A stretch of DNA of 48,599 nucleotides from Desulfurobacterium indicum (GCF_001968985.1 NZ_MOEN01000010.1:1-48599); one strand, 5' to 3'. Shown: positions 16,436 through 25,936, numbered from the stretch's first letter. Program-made: numbers and translations. Notes: a model not told the origin generated them from the sequence alone.

Positions 16436-17533
16436 ATGGGTGTTGCGGATTTTAAGGATAGTGAGGTTGATGCTGTACTAAAAAAATTGGCCGAAGAGAA
16501 CTTATGTTTAAAAAGCGGAGAAAAACTGTTGATAATTACTGACACGGAGAAAGCATCTATAGGATGCAGAATGTTTGATATTTTAAAAGATTATGTTAAG
16601 GAAGCGGTTCATTATACCTATCTTCCGACTGGCAGGCACGGTATTGAACCGCCAGAAGATGTCTGGAATGCGGCTTTCGGTAAAAAAGCAGTTGAGAGAC
16701 TTAAAAGAGAGGGATTATTTAAGAAGATTTTAAAAAAAGAGATTAACGATGATGAAGAAACAAGAGTGGTGGAAATCCTTGAAAGCGTGAAAATACCGGA
16801 TGTTATTGTTGCAGTGAACAGGTACTCTATAAGTCACACTCTATTTAGAAAGCTTTGTAACCGCTTTGATGCAAGGTTTGCAAGTATGCCTCTGTTTGAG
16901 GAATTTATGTTTTATACATCTATGCAGGCTGATTGGAAGGAAGTGGAGAGAAGAAGTATTGCAGCTGCTGAGCTTCTCTCTTCCGGAGATAGGGTGCGTA
17001 TTACTTCTGGAAGCGGAACAGATATTGTTATGGAAATAAGCGGTAGAAAAGGGATAGCGGATACGGGAAGGATATGTTCTGCTGGAACTTTTGGAAATCT
17101 ACCTGCAGGGGAGGCTTTTATAGCACCTGTTGAGGGGACGACTGAAGGAGTATTTGTTACGAATTGGGCTCCGGACAGGAAGTTGAAGGAACCTGTGAGA
17201 TTTTATGTAGAGAGAGGAAGAGTGGTTAAGGTTGAAGGAGATGCAGAACTTGTAAAATATCTTGAATTGACTTTCGAGCAGGAAGAAAATAACCGAAATA
17301 TTGCGGAATTAGGAATAGGAACCAACGAAAGAGCTATTAGGTTTGACAACATACTTGAGGGTGAAAAGATTTTAGGAACGTGCCACATCGCTATTGGTGA
17401 CAACAGTGCTTTCGGTGGAAAGGTGAGGGCGAATGTTCACATAGACTTTATTGTTGAAAAGAGCACGCTTGTTGTTGAGCTAAATTCAGGGAAAGAGAAG
17501 GTTGTTATTAACAAAGGCAGGTTTGTCTTATAG
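16436..17533 (+). CDS. Aminopeptidase, M29 (AmpS/PepS) family
   Basis: M29 enzymes are di-metal aminopeptidases first described from thermophiles. The 365-residue protein has the family's C-terminal metal region. In order these are VEGTTEGVFV, AELGIGTNERAIR, then CHIAIGDNSAFGG, and HIDF near residues 341-344, which supply the Glu, His and Asp ligands. The N-terminal part (LKSGEKLLIITDTEKASIG) is the usual non-catalytic lobe. A GGAGGTG ribosome site precedes the ATG. It ends only 4 bases from the opposing tRNA cluster. Length is slightly below the 400-residue prototypes. Confidence 0.88.
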   Translation: MGVADFKDSEVDAVLKKLAEENLCLKSGEKLLIITDTEKASIGCRMFDILKDYVKEAVHYTYLPTGRHGIEPPEDVWNAAFGKKAVERLKREGLFKKILKKEINDDEETRVVEILESVKIPDVIVAVNRYSISHTLFRKLCNRFDARFASMPLFEEFMFYTSMQADWKEVERRSIAAAELLSSGDRVRITSGSGTDIVMEISGRKGIADTGRICSAGTFGNLPAGEAFIAPVEGTTEGVFVTNWAPDRKLKEPVRFYVERGRVVKVEGDAELVKYLELTFEQEENNRNIAELGIGTNERAIRFDNILEGEKILGTCHIAIGDNSAFGGKVRANVHIDFIVEKSTLVVELNSGKEKVVINKGRFVL

Positions 17534-17537
17534 ATAA

Positions 17538-17614
17538 TGGAGCGGGCGACGGGATTCGAACCCGCGACCCTCAGCTTGGAAGGCTGATGCTCTAGCCAGC
17601 TGAGCTACGCCCGC
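17538..17614 (-). tRNA. tRNA-Gly(TCC)
   Basis: The minus strand folds as a standard cloverleaf with acceptor GCGGGCG/CGCCCGC, anticodon loop CTTCCAA (anticodon TCC) and a T-loop GGTTCGAATCC. The discriminator is T and CCA is encoded (17538-17540). It is the last of three tandem tRNAs. Confidence 0.96.
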
Positions 17615-17618
17615 CTAA

Positions 17619-17704
17619 TGGTGGAGGGGGCAGGATTCGAACCTGCGTAGGCGTCAGCCGGTGGATTTACAGTCCACTGCCTTTGACCGCTCGGCCACCC
17701 CTCC
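17619..17704 (-). tRNA. tRNA-Tyr(GTA)
   Basis: This is a class II tRNA with a long variable arm on the minus strand. The acceptor is GGAGGGG/CCCCTCC, the anticodon loop CTGTAAA gives GTA, and CCA is encoded (17619-17621). It lies 4 bases before tRNA-Gly in the transcript. Confidence 0.96.
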
Positions 17705-17713
17705 AGGGAATTA

Positions 17714-17790
17714 TGGTGCCGGCTGAGGGAGTCGAACCCCCGACCTGGTGATTACAAGTCACCCGCTCTAGCCAGCTGAGCTAAGCCGGC
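17714..17790 (-). tRNA. tRNA-Thr(TGT)
   Basis: The minus-strand cloverleaf has acceptor GCCGGCT/AGCCGGC, anticodon loop CTTGTAA (anticodon TGT), discriminator A and encoded CCA (17714-17716). It is the first tRNA after the promoter at 17811-17840. The order Thr-Tyr-Gly is the classical one found upstream of tufB in many bacteria, but no tuf follows here. Confidence 0.96.
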
Positions 17791-17810
17791 ACATCTAAAC
17801 TTGCAGGTGA

Positions 17811-17840
17811 ATAATATAGGACTTTAACTGCTTCTGTCAA
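17811..17840 (-). promoter_or_regulatory. Promoter of the Thr-Tyr-Gly tRNA cluster
   Basis: On the minus strand a perfect TTGACA (17835-17840) is followed by TATATT (16-base spacing, 17813-17818) or TATTAT (18-base spacing, 17811-17816). It is about 20 bases before tRNA-Thr, as expected for a strong stable-RNA promoter. Confidence 0.7.
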
Positions 17841-17866
17841 TAAAATAGAGGAAAAAATCGTACAAT

Positions 17867-18214
17867 TTAGTTCTCTTTTAACTGGGTGCTTACAGTTCCT
17901 GTTCTGAGAATCTTCGGTGCATACGGAGGTGAGATTTCCAGGACGATGTATCGCATAACCGTATAGGGCGAATCAAAGTGCTTGCCCGGGGTTACGGTGC
18001 ACGTGTCTATAAACTTTTTCTTTCTGCAGACTCCTCTGTATACTTTTCCCTCAGATGTTATGAAAATTACAACCACATCGGGTGAGTTTACAGTTACAAA
18101 CGGTTTAAAGTATATATAGCCTTTTCTTCTTTTTTTGAGCCATCCGGTTGCCGAGTTTGCCGTTAAAGAGAAGATTAAAAGTAAAACGGCAATCAGTAGA
18201 GTAGTTTTTTTCAT
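17867..18214 (-). CDS. Small exported protein of unknown function
   Basis: I do not recognise this 115-residue protein. It has a Sec signal (about residues 1-21, ending TANSA). The basic stretch KKRRKGYIYF follows, then beta-rich sequence (VTVNSPDVVVIFITSEGKVY), and two Cys about eight residues apart (VCRKKKFIDTC) that could form a periplasmic disulfide. It starts 1 base after galE and is the last gene of the exopolysaccharide operon, so an envelope or polysaccharide role is plausible but unproven. Confidence 0.6.
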   Translation of the reverse strand: MKKTTLLIAVLLLIFSLTANSATGWLKKRRKGYIYFKPFVTVNSPDVVVIFITSEGKVYRGVCRKKKFIDTCTVTPGKHFDSPYTVMRYIVLEISPPYAPKILRTGTVSTQLKEN

Positions 18215-18215
18215 T

Positions 18216-19193
18216 TTAAAACCTTCTATTAAGTTCCCAGTTCCAAGCAGTTTTTATTATAAATTCAAGATCGTCAAATTCCGCTTTCCAGTTAAGAATA
18301 CTTTTCAGCTTTTTTGAATCTGCAACGAGTATGGCTGGATCTCCCTCTCTTCTTTTTTCTTCAACGACCTTGAAATCTTTTTCTGTAACTTTTTTAGCCA
18401 TGTCTATTATCTCTCTTACGGAATATCCCTTTCCGTATCCACAGTTAAATACGTTACTCTCTCCGCCGCTCATAAGATATTCAAGGGCTAAAAGATGAGC
18501 TTTCGCAAGGTCGTTTATGTGTATATAGTCTCTAATACAGGTGCCGTCAGGTGTCGGATAGTCTGTTCCGAATATGGATATTTGTTCTCTTTCACCTTTT
18601 GCCGTTTTAAGAACAAGAGGGATAAGGTGTGTTTCTGGGTTGTGAGATTCTCCTATAAGACCGGAAGGATCAGCTCCAGCAGCATTAAAGTATCTTAAAG
18701 AGACATATTTCAGATTGCTGAATTGGGAAATATCTTTAAGGGCTTTTTCTACACAGGCTTTTGTCTGCCCGTAAGGGTTAATCGGTTTTACTGGTTCTGT
18801 TTCCGGGATGGGAACGGTTTTCGGATTTCCATAGACGGCTGCAGTGGAAGAAAATATTATCTTATCTATGCCTGTTTCTTCCATTGTAGATAGAAGGGAT
18901 AGTGTTCCGGAGACGTTATTTATGTAGAACGATAGTGGATTTTTTGTCGATTCTCCCACTTCTATGAACGCTGCAAAGTGGATAACCGCTTCAGGTTTAA
19001 ATTCATTAAAGATTTCTTTTAGGTTTTCTATATCCCTTATGTCACACTTTATGAATGTTGCATTGTCTGGTACAGCTTCACGGTGGCCGTTATAGAGGTT
19101 ATCTATTACCAGAATGTTGTGACCTTCCTCAGTTAAAAGTTTTACTGTATGGCTTCCTATGTATCCGGCACCGCCGGTTACTGCTATTTTCAT
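18216..19193 (-). CDS. galE: UDP-glucose 4-epimerase
   Basis: GalE interconverts UDP-glucose and UDP-galactose for polysaccharide and LPS synthesis. The 325-residue extended SDR has the NAD motif TGGAGYIGSHT (residues 6-16), the Ser of FSSTAAVYGNP and Tyr/Lys of NPYGQTKACVEKAL. The sugar-binding regions LRYFNAAGADPSG and TPDGTCIRDYIHI are also present. These features separate it from dTDP-glucose dehydratases. It is the fourth gene of the minus-strand run starting at 23991. Confidence 0.96.
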   Translation of the reverse strand: MKIAVTGGAGYIGSHTVKLLTEEGHNILVIDNLYNGHREAVPDNATFIKCDIRDIENLKEIFNEFKPEAVIHFAAFIEVGESTKNPLSFYINNVSGTLSLLSTMEETGIDKIIFSSTAAVYGNPKTVPIPETEPVKPINPYGQTKACVEKALKDISQFSNLKYVSLRYFNAAGADPSGLIGESHNPETHLIPLVLKTAKGEREQISIFGTDYPTPDGTCIRDYIHINDLAKAHLLALEYLMSGGESNVFNCGYGKGYSVREIIDMAKKVTEKDFKVVEEKRREGDPAILVADSKKLKSILNWKAEFDDLEFIIKTAWNWELNRRF

Positions 19194-19205
19194 TGTTTCT
19201 CCAAT

Positions 19206-19862
19206 TTAAAATTTAAAGGAATAATTTAGGTTGATACCTGCTTCTCTTCCAAAGTTGTAGTAAAAAGTTATCTGTAGGTTGTTCACGGGCATGAGTTTTA
19301 TCCCGAAATTTGTATGAATCACAGGTTTGGTGTTTAAATTTTTCAATTCTGTTTTGTCAGGTTCAATATATTCGGTTATTAATGTTAATTTAGGATGGAT
19401 TAAAATTTCACTTCCGATAAAAAAACCTCCGTAAACTCCTGTTCCATATCCTAATGTTACAGTTTGTGGAATAGGAATGTCGAGATACTTGCTTGTAACA
19501 ACATAAGCACCGTGAAATGGGGAATTGCCGTTTATATTTCCCCCAAAAGCTATTGCCGGAAGTGTTTTTGTTTCAGGCAAAAACTGGTATTTCAGACTTA
19601 AAAGTTTGTTGTTGCTGTTATCTAGATCATAGCTCAATCCTGTTTCAAGACCGGGAAAAGGAACAAATGATACAAATATGTTTTTAAATTCATTAGTAAC
19701 AGCAGTTCCTGCTGTTGTTCTCTTTTCAGGTTGAATGTATGCCGAGGGAGTAAATATGTAGCCTGTTGTGCCGTATATGTTTATTGGATCGCTGTATCCG
19801 TAAGCTGCAACTGAACTCAGCCCAATGGCTGTTAAGACAGTATATTTCAGGATTTTTTTCAT
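19206..19862 (-). CDS. YjbH-like exopolysaccharide outer-membrane protein
   Basis: The 218-residue product has a signal peptide (MKKILKYTVLTAIGLSSVAAYG). Next comes YGTTGYIFTPSAYIQPE, a pattern like the N-terminal G-x-T-G-x-x-x-T-P of YjbH-family proteins that accompany exopolysaccharide exporters. Alternating strands follow and it ends in LNYSFKF, a terminal Phe barrel signature. E. coli YjbH is about three times longer, so this would be a single-barrel short version. It lies between the SLBB export gene (20 bases) and galE (12 bases). Confidence 0.65.
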   Translation of the reverse strand: MKKILKYTVLTAIGLSSVAAYGYSDPINIYGTTGYIFTPSAYIQPEKRTTAGTAVTNEFKNIFVSFVPFPGLETGLSYDLDNSNNKLLSLKYQFLPETKTLPAIAFGGNINGNSPFHGAYVVTSKYLDIPIPQTVTLGYGTGVYGGFFIGSEILIHPKLTLITEYIEPDKTELKNLNTKPVIHTNFGIKLMPVNNLQITFYYNFGREAGINLNYSFKF

Positions 19863-19882
19863 CCTTCCTCTCTACCTCACAG

Positions 19883-22792
19883 TTAAATGTGTGTAACTGT
19901 ATAAACTGTTAGTGCGGACTGATAAATAATCTGTATAACGTCTTTTATAAGTGGTCTCCACATCGTTGGTACGTAAATTTTTGTCGGTACTATTACGGCA
20001 TCACCCGGTTGAAGTTTGTAGTTGAGTATCTCTTTTTCCGGGGTTCCCCACAGGAACCGTCTTTCTTCACTGTTCCAGGTTATAAAAGAAAATTTCTTAT
20101 CTGAAGATAGCGTTGTTCCATCTGCCTTTATTATAAAAATATTTTCGCTGTCAGCATCCTTTGTTAAACCACCGCAGAGTTTGAGATAGTCTTTAACAGT
20201 CATTCCTTTCTGGTAAACGATGGCACCAGGATTGTAAACTTCACCGAACACTAAAACGCTTGACGGCTTTTTGGGAACTATAATCTGGTCGCCGTCTTCA
20301 AGGAGAATGTTGTAAGGAGAGTTTTTAAGATTTTCTAAATCTTTAGGAACAACGATGCCTGTTATTCTTCCAGATACCTGTGTCTTTTCCATAAGTTCAA
20401 GGAGCTTTCTCTTTGATTCAAAGGCACTCTGCCTTGCTGCCAATTCTTGTTGAGACAGATCAGACTGCATTATTCCTGCTTGTTCCTTTTCAAGCTCCTG
20501 TCTCATTTGAAGGATGGCTTTGGAAAGTCTTTCCTTTTCCATAGCTTTTACAGAATTTCTCAAAATTATGATGCCTCTTGGATATGCATTTTCTCTAAAT
20601 CCACCGGCTGCCTTCAGAACGTCATAAAGGGTGGTTTTTGATGTTATCTTGAATGTTCCAGGCTTTTTCACATATCCGGATACAGAAACCTTTTCAACGA
20701 TTTCGTCAGGCGCTACCTCTCTTATGACAATTCTGTCGCCAGGATTCAACGTTATGTTGGCATCTGTATCGTGTTTTATAAGGAGATTGTATAGGTAAAC
20801 AGAAGTTATATTGCTCTTTATTGCCTCAGCACCACTTTCTGCTTGAACTTCTATATTTTGTGCCTTTTCAAGGGCATAGGCGCTTTTTGCATTTTTGGGT
20901 AGTTCTCTGTAGATGTCAGCTTTTAGTTTTTTGATGTCTTCTGTAAATTCTATTCCAGAGAGTGCATCAGAGAGTTTCATCCCTCTGTGGTAGGGGATAA
21001 AGTGGGGATTTTTTACGGCACCGGAAACCTTTATTGGTGAAAAGAGAAACTTTGGATAGAACTTTATGACGTCAAGAGGTTTTATTTCGATGTCAGTTTT
21101 GTGGTTTAGAATGTCCATAGGTGCAAATTCTTTTATCTCTTTTATATCTAAGGTTTTAGGATCTCTTCTATCGATCTCTGCATAGTATAGATTTGTATTT
21201 AGAGTAAGTATATCCGGTTTTAGGATATTGGAAAGTTTCATACCTTTTTTGTAAGCATAAACGCCGGGATATTTGATTTCTCCTTCTACGACGAAGGCAT
21301 TTTTAACTTTGTTGAAGTCAATGTTTTTTGTTGTTCCGAACTTGTAAAGATAGACCGTATCACAGGGCATTAAGGGTATATTTTCTTTTCCGTTAATCAC
21401 CTCTTCCGGAATAAAGGTTATGTATTCAGGCGGCGTTCCGGGAGGATACTGCCTAAGAATGAGTCCGAATTTCATGTTGGTATCTATTAAAAACATGTCA
21501 GGTTTTAACAGATCGGAAAGCTCCATTCCTGGCTTGTATTCATAGAGTCCCGGATAGGCTGTGTAGCCCTCTACCATTACAGCGTTTTGTGGAATGGAGA
21601 TCACTTTTTTGATTATTACAAGATCTCCTCCATGGAGAGGCTGAGACATAAACCTCTTATCTGACAGAGAACCTTCGACTACTTCCAGAAACTCGTTGTT
21701 TTTATAGCGTTGAATGATAACTTTATATTTGTAGGCAGATGAGAGAACACCACCGGCCATTTTTATAAGGTCTTTTAGTGTTTCTTTTCCTTTTAATTCG
21801 TATATAGCAGGTCTTCTTACACCACCACCAATTCCTGCAACCTTTTTAATCGGAGGGATGAAGACCACATCGCCATCTTTAAGCCTTATGTTTATAGGTT
21901 TTCCTTCAAGGAGAAGTTTGTAAAAGTCTATGTGGATTGTTTTTATGCCTTTTGGTGTTGTCCTTCTAATCACTACGTTTCTAAGACTTCCTGTGCCTTT
22001 TATACCGCCGGCCATTGTTATGGCATCGATTACAGTGTTTGCACATGTGACAATTACAGCTCCTGGATTTCTGACTTCTCCAGAAACGTAAACAGGGAAT
22101 GTTCTAAGCCTTCCAACGGTGAGTTTTATGTTAACTCCTAAGGCTTTTGATATAAGTGATTCAGCTTCACCTAACGTTTTTCCCCAGACATAAAAGACAC
22201 CAAATCCAGGGATGTAGATTTTTCCTTCTCGGTCAACTGCAAGTTTTGTTATTTGGGATATGTCAATGTTGGGAGGATTTCCTATTACGTATAAAAAGAG
22301 CTCATCACCTGGCCCAAGTATATAGGTTTTATCTACGGGGATGCTTAAAGCTGGCAGTTTTTTACCTACAAAGAAGTTATATCCAAACTGTTTTAGTTTT
22401 ATCCCTAAAGTTTTTGTTCTTGTATAAAACTCAGCCTCTATGGGACTTATTTCGCCGGTGAAAGCGGCAGATTTAGCTGTTTCGGTAAGACTTTCTATCT
22501 TTTTTTCTATTTGAGAACTTATCTCTGTTTCCGGGTTGACTGTTTTAACAGGTGAGGTTTCAGTAGATGGCGCCGTCTCAACGGTCTTAGATTCTGTTTC
22601 AGAAGATAGAGAACTGCCAGTTTCCGTTCCAGGAATAGAGGTAGTTGAGTTTGTTATCGTTCCCGTTTGTTGACTTTGAATAAGGGTATTTGTTCCTGAT
22701 GTTAACGGTGCTGATATCGTCTCAGCGATTGTTTCAGGAATGTATGCGACAGAGAAGGTGATTATCGTTAAAAGAGAAATATATTTTCTCAT
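19883..22792 (-). CDS. Giant polysaccharide export protein with seven SLBB repeats
   Basis: This Wza-like protein should form the periplasmic/outer-membrane conduit for a secreted polysaccharide. I start it at the ATG at 22790-22792 because a GGAGG site precedes it by 7 bases and it overlaps the upstream stop (ATGA); an in-frame ATG 45 bases earlier has no such site. The 969 residues comprise a signal peptide (RKYISLLTIITFSVA), a Ser/Thr/Glu-rich linker and a poly-export domain (ILGPGDELFLYVIGNPP). Seven SLBB units follow, each starting with a pattern like V-x-G-x-V-x-x-P-G, for instance VYVSGEVRNPGAV and VLVFGEVYNPGAI. A C-terminal amphipathic segment begins WRPLIKDVIQII. Typical Wza has two SLBB domains and about 380 residues. 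No lipobox Cys is present. Confidence 0.88.
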   Translation of the reverse strand: MRKYISLLTIITFSVAYIPETIAETISAPLTSGTNTLIQSQQTGTITNSTTSIPGTETGSSLSSETESKTVETAPSTETSPVKTVNPETEISSQIEKKIESLTETAKSAAFTGEISPIEAEFYTRTKTLGIKLKQFGYNFFVGKKLPALSIPVDKTYILGPGDELFLYVIGNPPNIDISQITKLAVDREGKIYIPGFGVFYVWGKTLGEAESLISKALGVNIKLTVGRLRTFPVYVSGEVRNPGAVIVTCANTVIDAITMAGGIKGTGSLRNVVIRRTTPKGIKTIHIDFYKLLLEGKPINIRLKDGDVVFIPPIKKVAGIGGGVRRPAIYELKGKETLKDLIKMAGGVLSSAYKYKVIIQRYKNNEFLEVVEGSLSDKRFMSQPLHGGDLVIIKKVISIPQNAVMVEGYTAYPGLYEYKPGMELSDLLKPDMFLIDTNMKFGLILRQYPPGTPPEYITFIPEEVINGKENIPLMPCDTVYLYKFGTTKNIDFNKVKNAFVVEGEIKYPGVYAYKKGMKLSNILKPDILTLNTNLYYAEIDRRDPKTLDIKEIKEFAPMDILNHKTDIEIKPLDVIKFYPKFLFSPIKVSGAVKNPHFIPYHRGMKLSDALSGIEFTEDIKKLKADIYRELPKNAKSAYALEKAQNIEVQAESGAEAIKSNITSVYLYNLLIKHDTDANITLNPGDRIVIREVAPDEIVEKVSVSGYVKKPGTFKITSKTTLYDVLKAAGGFRENAYPRGIIILRNSVKAMEKERLSKAILQMRQELEKEQAGIMQSDLSQQELAARQSAFESKRKLLELMEKTQVSGRITGIVVPKDLENLKNSPYNILLEDGDQIIVPKKPSSVLVFGEVYNPGAIVYQKGMTVKDYLKLCGGLTKDADSENIFIIKADGTTLSSDKKFSFITWNSEERRFLWGTPEKEILNYKLQPGDAVIVPTKIYVPTMWRPLIKDVIQIIYQSALTVYTVTHI

Positions 22793-23991
22793 CCGTTTTC
22801 CTCCGATTTGTGCCTTTCTTTTACGTTGTCTAACCATTCTTTAAAGAATGCAGCAAATATACCGATAAACAGCCCAGATATTGTTCCTACCGCTATTAGT
22901 AGTGCTTTTTTAGGTTTGTAAGGTTTTTCTGGGATGTAAGGGGGGTCTATAACCTGAAAGGCAATTTGGTCTTTCATTTCCTGTGCTTTTGCAAGTTCAT
23001 ATTCTTTAACAAGGGATTCATAAAGTCCCTGTGTTATTGCAAGCTCTGTTTTAAGTCTCATCAGGTTAAATTGATAGTTTGGAACAGATACAAAGGTGCT
23101 AGTTGGCTTCAATTTTTTTATTTTCTTTTTTATCTCATTTAATTTATCTTGAAGTTTTTTCTTGTCTTGAGGTGAAAGACCCTCTCTTTCGAGAATAGCT
23201 TTTATCTTTTCTCTTTCTGCGATAAGTTTGCCCTCTTTCTTGCCAGTATTAATAGTGTTGTTGTCGAAAGATAGCATGGGAATCTCTTTTATCTTTCCCT
23301 GTGTAAATTTGGAATATATCATTTGAAGCTTCTCAAGTCTCTTTTTTACTTCCTCCAGTTGCTTACCGAGGTATTCCCTGTATTTTTTTGATACTGTAAA
23401 GGTTTTTTCTTCAAGAATTTTGTTTGTGGCATTCAATAGGTCTTCTGCAATTTTATAGGTTATTTCAGGATCCTTTTTAAACTCCACATTAACAGTTATT
23501 ACTCCAGTTGTTTTATCAGTGGATACAGAGATAAGGTTATCAAGAGCCTTTGCACCATCTATAAGCGTTGGCGGCTTTTCATCTTCATCAACTTCCCATG
23601 TTTTTGTTTCATTATTCCATTTATCAGGGAATAGAAGGGGTAAAAGGTTTAAATCTTTTATTATCTGTTCTTTTAAAATACGGCTTTTAAGAATGGACTC
23701 TACTGTTATTCCTGATTGTGTCACTCCAGGAAGTGATATTGGAAGTGAGGATAGAAGTGCGCCAAAACTACTTTTACTCTCTCCTCCCAGGGGCATTAAA
23801 GTTACTTCTGTTCTATAGGTTTTGGGGAGAACGAAACATAGAATTAACGCTATTAATGTGAAAAGTCCGGTTATTCCCCAGACAATTTTTTTTCTTCTTT
23901 TTAAGGTTAAGTAAAGTTCATAAAGGTCGATTTCATCATCTTCTATATAGTAAGGCTGAGGCTGAAATTGCTCCCTCGGTTCTTTTTCCAT
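22789..23991 (-). CDS. Wzz/GumC-like polysaccharide chain-length protein
   Basis: The 400-residue inner-membrane protein has the Wzz layout. A first membrane segment (about 35-58) is followed by a typical PKTYRTEVTLMPLG strand. A long periplasmic coiled coil comes next (KKYREYLGKQLEEVKKRLEK and onward), then the Pro-rich approach DPPYIPEKPYKPKKAL, and a second membrane segment GTISGLFIGIFAAFF near the C-terminus. It lacks a fused tyrosine kinase. It is the first gene of the exopolysaccharide operon, divergent from lepA, and overlaps the SLBB gene by 4 bases. Confidence 0.9.
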   Translation of the reverse strand: MEKEPREQFQPQPYYIEDDEIDLYELYLTLKRRKKIVWGITGLFTLIALILCFVLPKTYRTEVTLMPLGGESKSSFGALLSSLPISLPGVTQSGITVESILKSRILKEQIIKDLNLLPLLFPDKWNNETKTWEVDEDEKPPTLIDGAKALDNLISVSTDKTTGVITVNVEFKKDPEITYKIAEDLLNATNKILEEKTFTVSKKYREYLGKQLEEVKKRLEKLQMIYSKFTQGKIKEIPMLSFDNNTINTGKKEGKLIAEREKIKAILEREGLSPQDKKKLQDKLNEIKKKIKKLKPTSTFVSVPNYQFNLMRLKTELAITQGLYESLVKEYELAKAQEMKDQIAFQVIDPPYIPEKPYKPKKALLIAVGTISGLFIGIFAAFFKEWLDNVKERHKSEENG

Positions 23992-24035
23992 AGGATCCCC
24001 GTATTTTGAAAGTATTAGGATAAAATTACAGCTAA

Positions 24036-24041
24036 ATTATA
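24036..24041 (-). promoter_or_regulatory. Candidate -10 box for the exopolysaccharide operon
   Basis: A perfect minus-strand TATAAT sits 45 bases before the Wzz-like start in the 148-base gap between divergent genes. The -35 region is poor, which could mean an activated promoter. Confidence 0.4.
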
Positions 24042-24139
24042 CCTTATTTTGTTAATCTATTGATTTGCCCTGATTTTCCTTTTATTTTTGCTTCGATAGA
24101 ATATATTTCTTTTAAAACTCAGTTTTTGCGGAGAGGAGC

Positions 24140-25936
24140 ATGGAGATAGATAGAATAAGAAATTTTTGTATTATTGCTCATATAGATCACGGAAAATCGA
24201 CGCTTGCGGATAGGCTGCTTGAATATACAGGAACAGTTTCAAAAAGAGAAATGAAAGAACAGTTTCTTGATTCTCTTGAACTTGAAAGGGAAAGAGGAAT
24301 TACCATTAAACTCAACGCAGTTAGAATGAACTATCACGCTGATGATGGAAAAGATTACGTTATGCACCTTATAGATACGCCAGGGCACGTTGACTTTTCT
24401 TATGAAGTTTCAAGGAGTCTTTCAGCCTGTGAAGGTGCACTGCTTGTTGTTGATGCGACTCAAGGGATAGAAGCTCAAACGATTGCAAACTTTTTCCTTG
24501 CTCTTGAAGCAAATCTTGAGATTATTCCGGTTATTAACAAAATAGACCTTCCATCTGCCAATGTTGACTGGGTTAGAGAGCAGATAGAGGAGGTTTTAGG
24601 TCTTGATAGTGAAGAAGCAATACTTGCAAGTGCTAAAGAGGGAATAGGGATAAAGGAGATTCTTGAAGCCATTGTAAAAAGGGTTCCTCCCCCTTCAGGA
24701 GATAGAGATAAACCGTTAAAGGCCCTGATTTTTGACTCTTATTATGACAACTATAGAGGTGTTATCCCATTTATCAGGGTTTACGATGGTGTTATAAAGC
24801 CGGGAATGAAGATAAAGCTTATGTCTAACAACAAAGAGTTTGAAGTTGTTGAGGTTGGAACGCAATCTCCGTTTATGACAAGACTTAACGAACTTGGTCC
24901 CGGTGAGGTAGGATATGTAGCCGCCAATATAAAGAACATTGAAGATACTCAGGTTGGGGACACAATTACAGATGCGGAAAATCCAACTAAGGAACCGTGT
25001 CCAGGATTTAGACCAGCAAAGCCTATGGTTTTTGCAGGGCTTTATCCTGTTGATTCAGATAGGTATGAAGATTTAAAGGAAGCTCTGGAAAAGCTAAAGC
25101 TCAACGACGCGGCTCTTTTTTATGAGCCAGAAACTTCTGCTGCTTTGGGATTTGGATTTAGATGTGGTTTTTTGGGTTTGCTTCACATGGAAGTTATAAA
25201 AGAAAGGTTAGAAAGAGAGTTTGGACTTGATCTTATAGCTACGGCTCCGAGCGTTATTTACAAAGTTACGCTTACAGATGGTACGGTCATTGATGTTCAA
25301 AATCCTGCCGAGATGCCCCCTAAGGAGAGAATAGAAAAGATAGAGGAACCTTACATTAGAGCATCAATAATAACGCCTGCTGGTTATGTCGGTCCGATAA
25401 TGCAGCTCTGTCAGGAGAGAAGAGGAGAACAGAAGGGCTTTAGCTATCTTGATCAAACAAGAGTAGAGCTTCAGTATGACATGCCACTGTCGGAGATACT
25501 TTTTGACTTTTTTGATAAGCTAAAATCTGTTTCTCGAGGCTACGCATCTTTTGATTATGAACTTATAGGTTACAAACCGTCCGATCTTGTTAAATTAGAT
25601 ATTCTCATAAACGGTAAACCGATAGATGCCCTTTCTGTGATTGTTCACAAGGACAGGGCTTATCAGAGGGGACGTCAGCTTGTTGAGAAGTTAAAAGAGA
25701 TTATTCCAAGGCAGCTCTTTGAGGTTGCAATTCAGGCAGCAATAGGTAACAAAATTATTGCAAGGGAAAATGTTAAAGCTCTCAGAAAAGATGTCCTTGC
25801 CAAATGTTACGGTGGTGATATCACCAGAAAGAAAAAGCTTCTTGAGAAGCAGAAAGAGGGTAAGAAAAAGATGAAAATGTTAGGAAAAGTGGAAGTGCCA
25901 CAGGAAGCATTTCTTGCAGTTTTAAAAGTGGAATAA
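24140..25936 (+). CDS. lepA: Elongation factor 4 (LepA)
   Basis: EF4 is a translational GTPase that acts on stalled or mis-translocated ribosomes. The 598-residue protein has the G motifs AHIDHGKST (residues 13-21), [11 protein letters not shown] and NKIDLP. The LepA-specific C-terminal domain is visible in [19 protein letters not shown] and ending [20 protein letters not shown]. An AGAGGAG ribosome site precedes the ATG. lepB follows after 52 bases, an arrangement also seen in other bacteria. Confidence 0.98.
   Translation: MEIDRIRNFCIIAHIDHGKSTLADRLLEYTGTVSKREMKEQFLDSLELERERGITIKLNAVRMNYHADDGKDYVMHLIDTPGHVDFSYEVSRSLSACEGALLVVDATQGIEAQTIANFFLALEANLEIIPVINKIDLPSANVDWVREQIEEVLGLDSEEAILASAKEGIGIKEILEAIVKRVPPPSGDRDKPLKALIFDSYYDNYRGVIPFIRVYDGVIKPGMKIKLMSNNKEFEVVEVGTQSPFMTRLNELGPGEVGYVAANIKNIEDTQVGDTITDAENPTKEPCPGFRPAKPMVFAGLYPVDSDRYEDLKEALEKLKLNDAALFYEPETSAALGFGFRCGFLGLLHMEVIKERLEREFGLDLIATAPSVIYKVTLTDGTVIDVQNPAEMPPKERIEKIEEPYIRASIITPAGYVGPIMQLCQERRGEQKGFSYLDQTRVELQYDMPLSEILFDFFDKLKSVSRGYASFDYELIGYKPSDLVKLDILINGKPIDALSVIVHKDRAYQRGRQLVEKLKEIIPRQLFEVAIQAAIGNKIIARENVKALRKDVLAKCYGGDITRKKKLLEKQKEGKKKMKMLGKVEVPQEAFLAVLKVE

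Noticed and set aside
22793-22837. Upstream ATG for the SLBB export protein
   Set aside because: It would add a basic stretch before the signal peptide and lacks a ribosome site, unlike the ATG at 22792.
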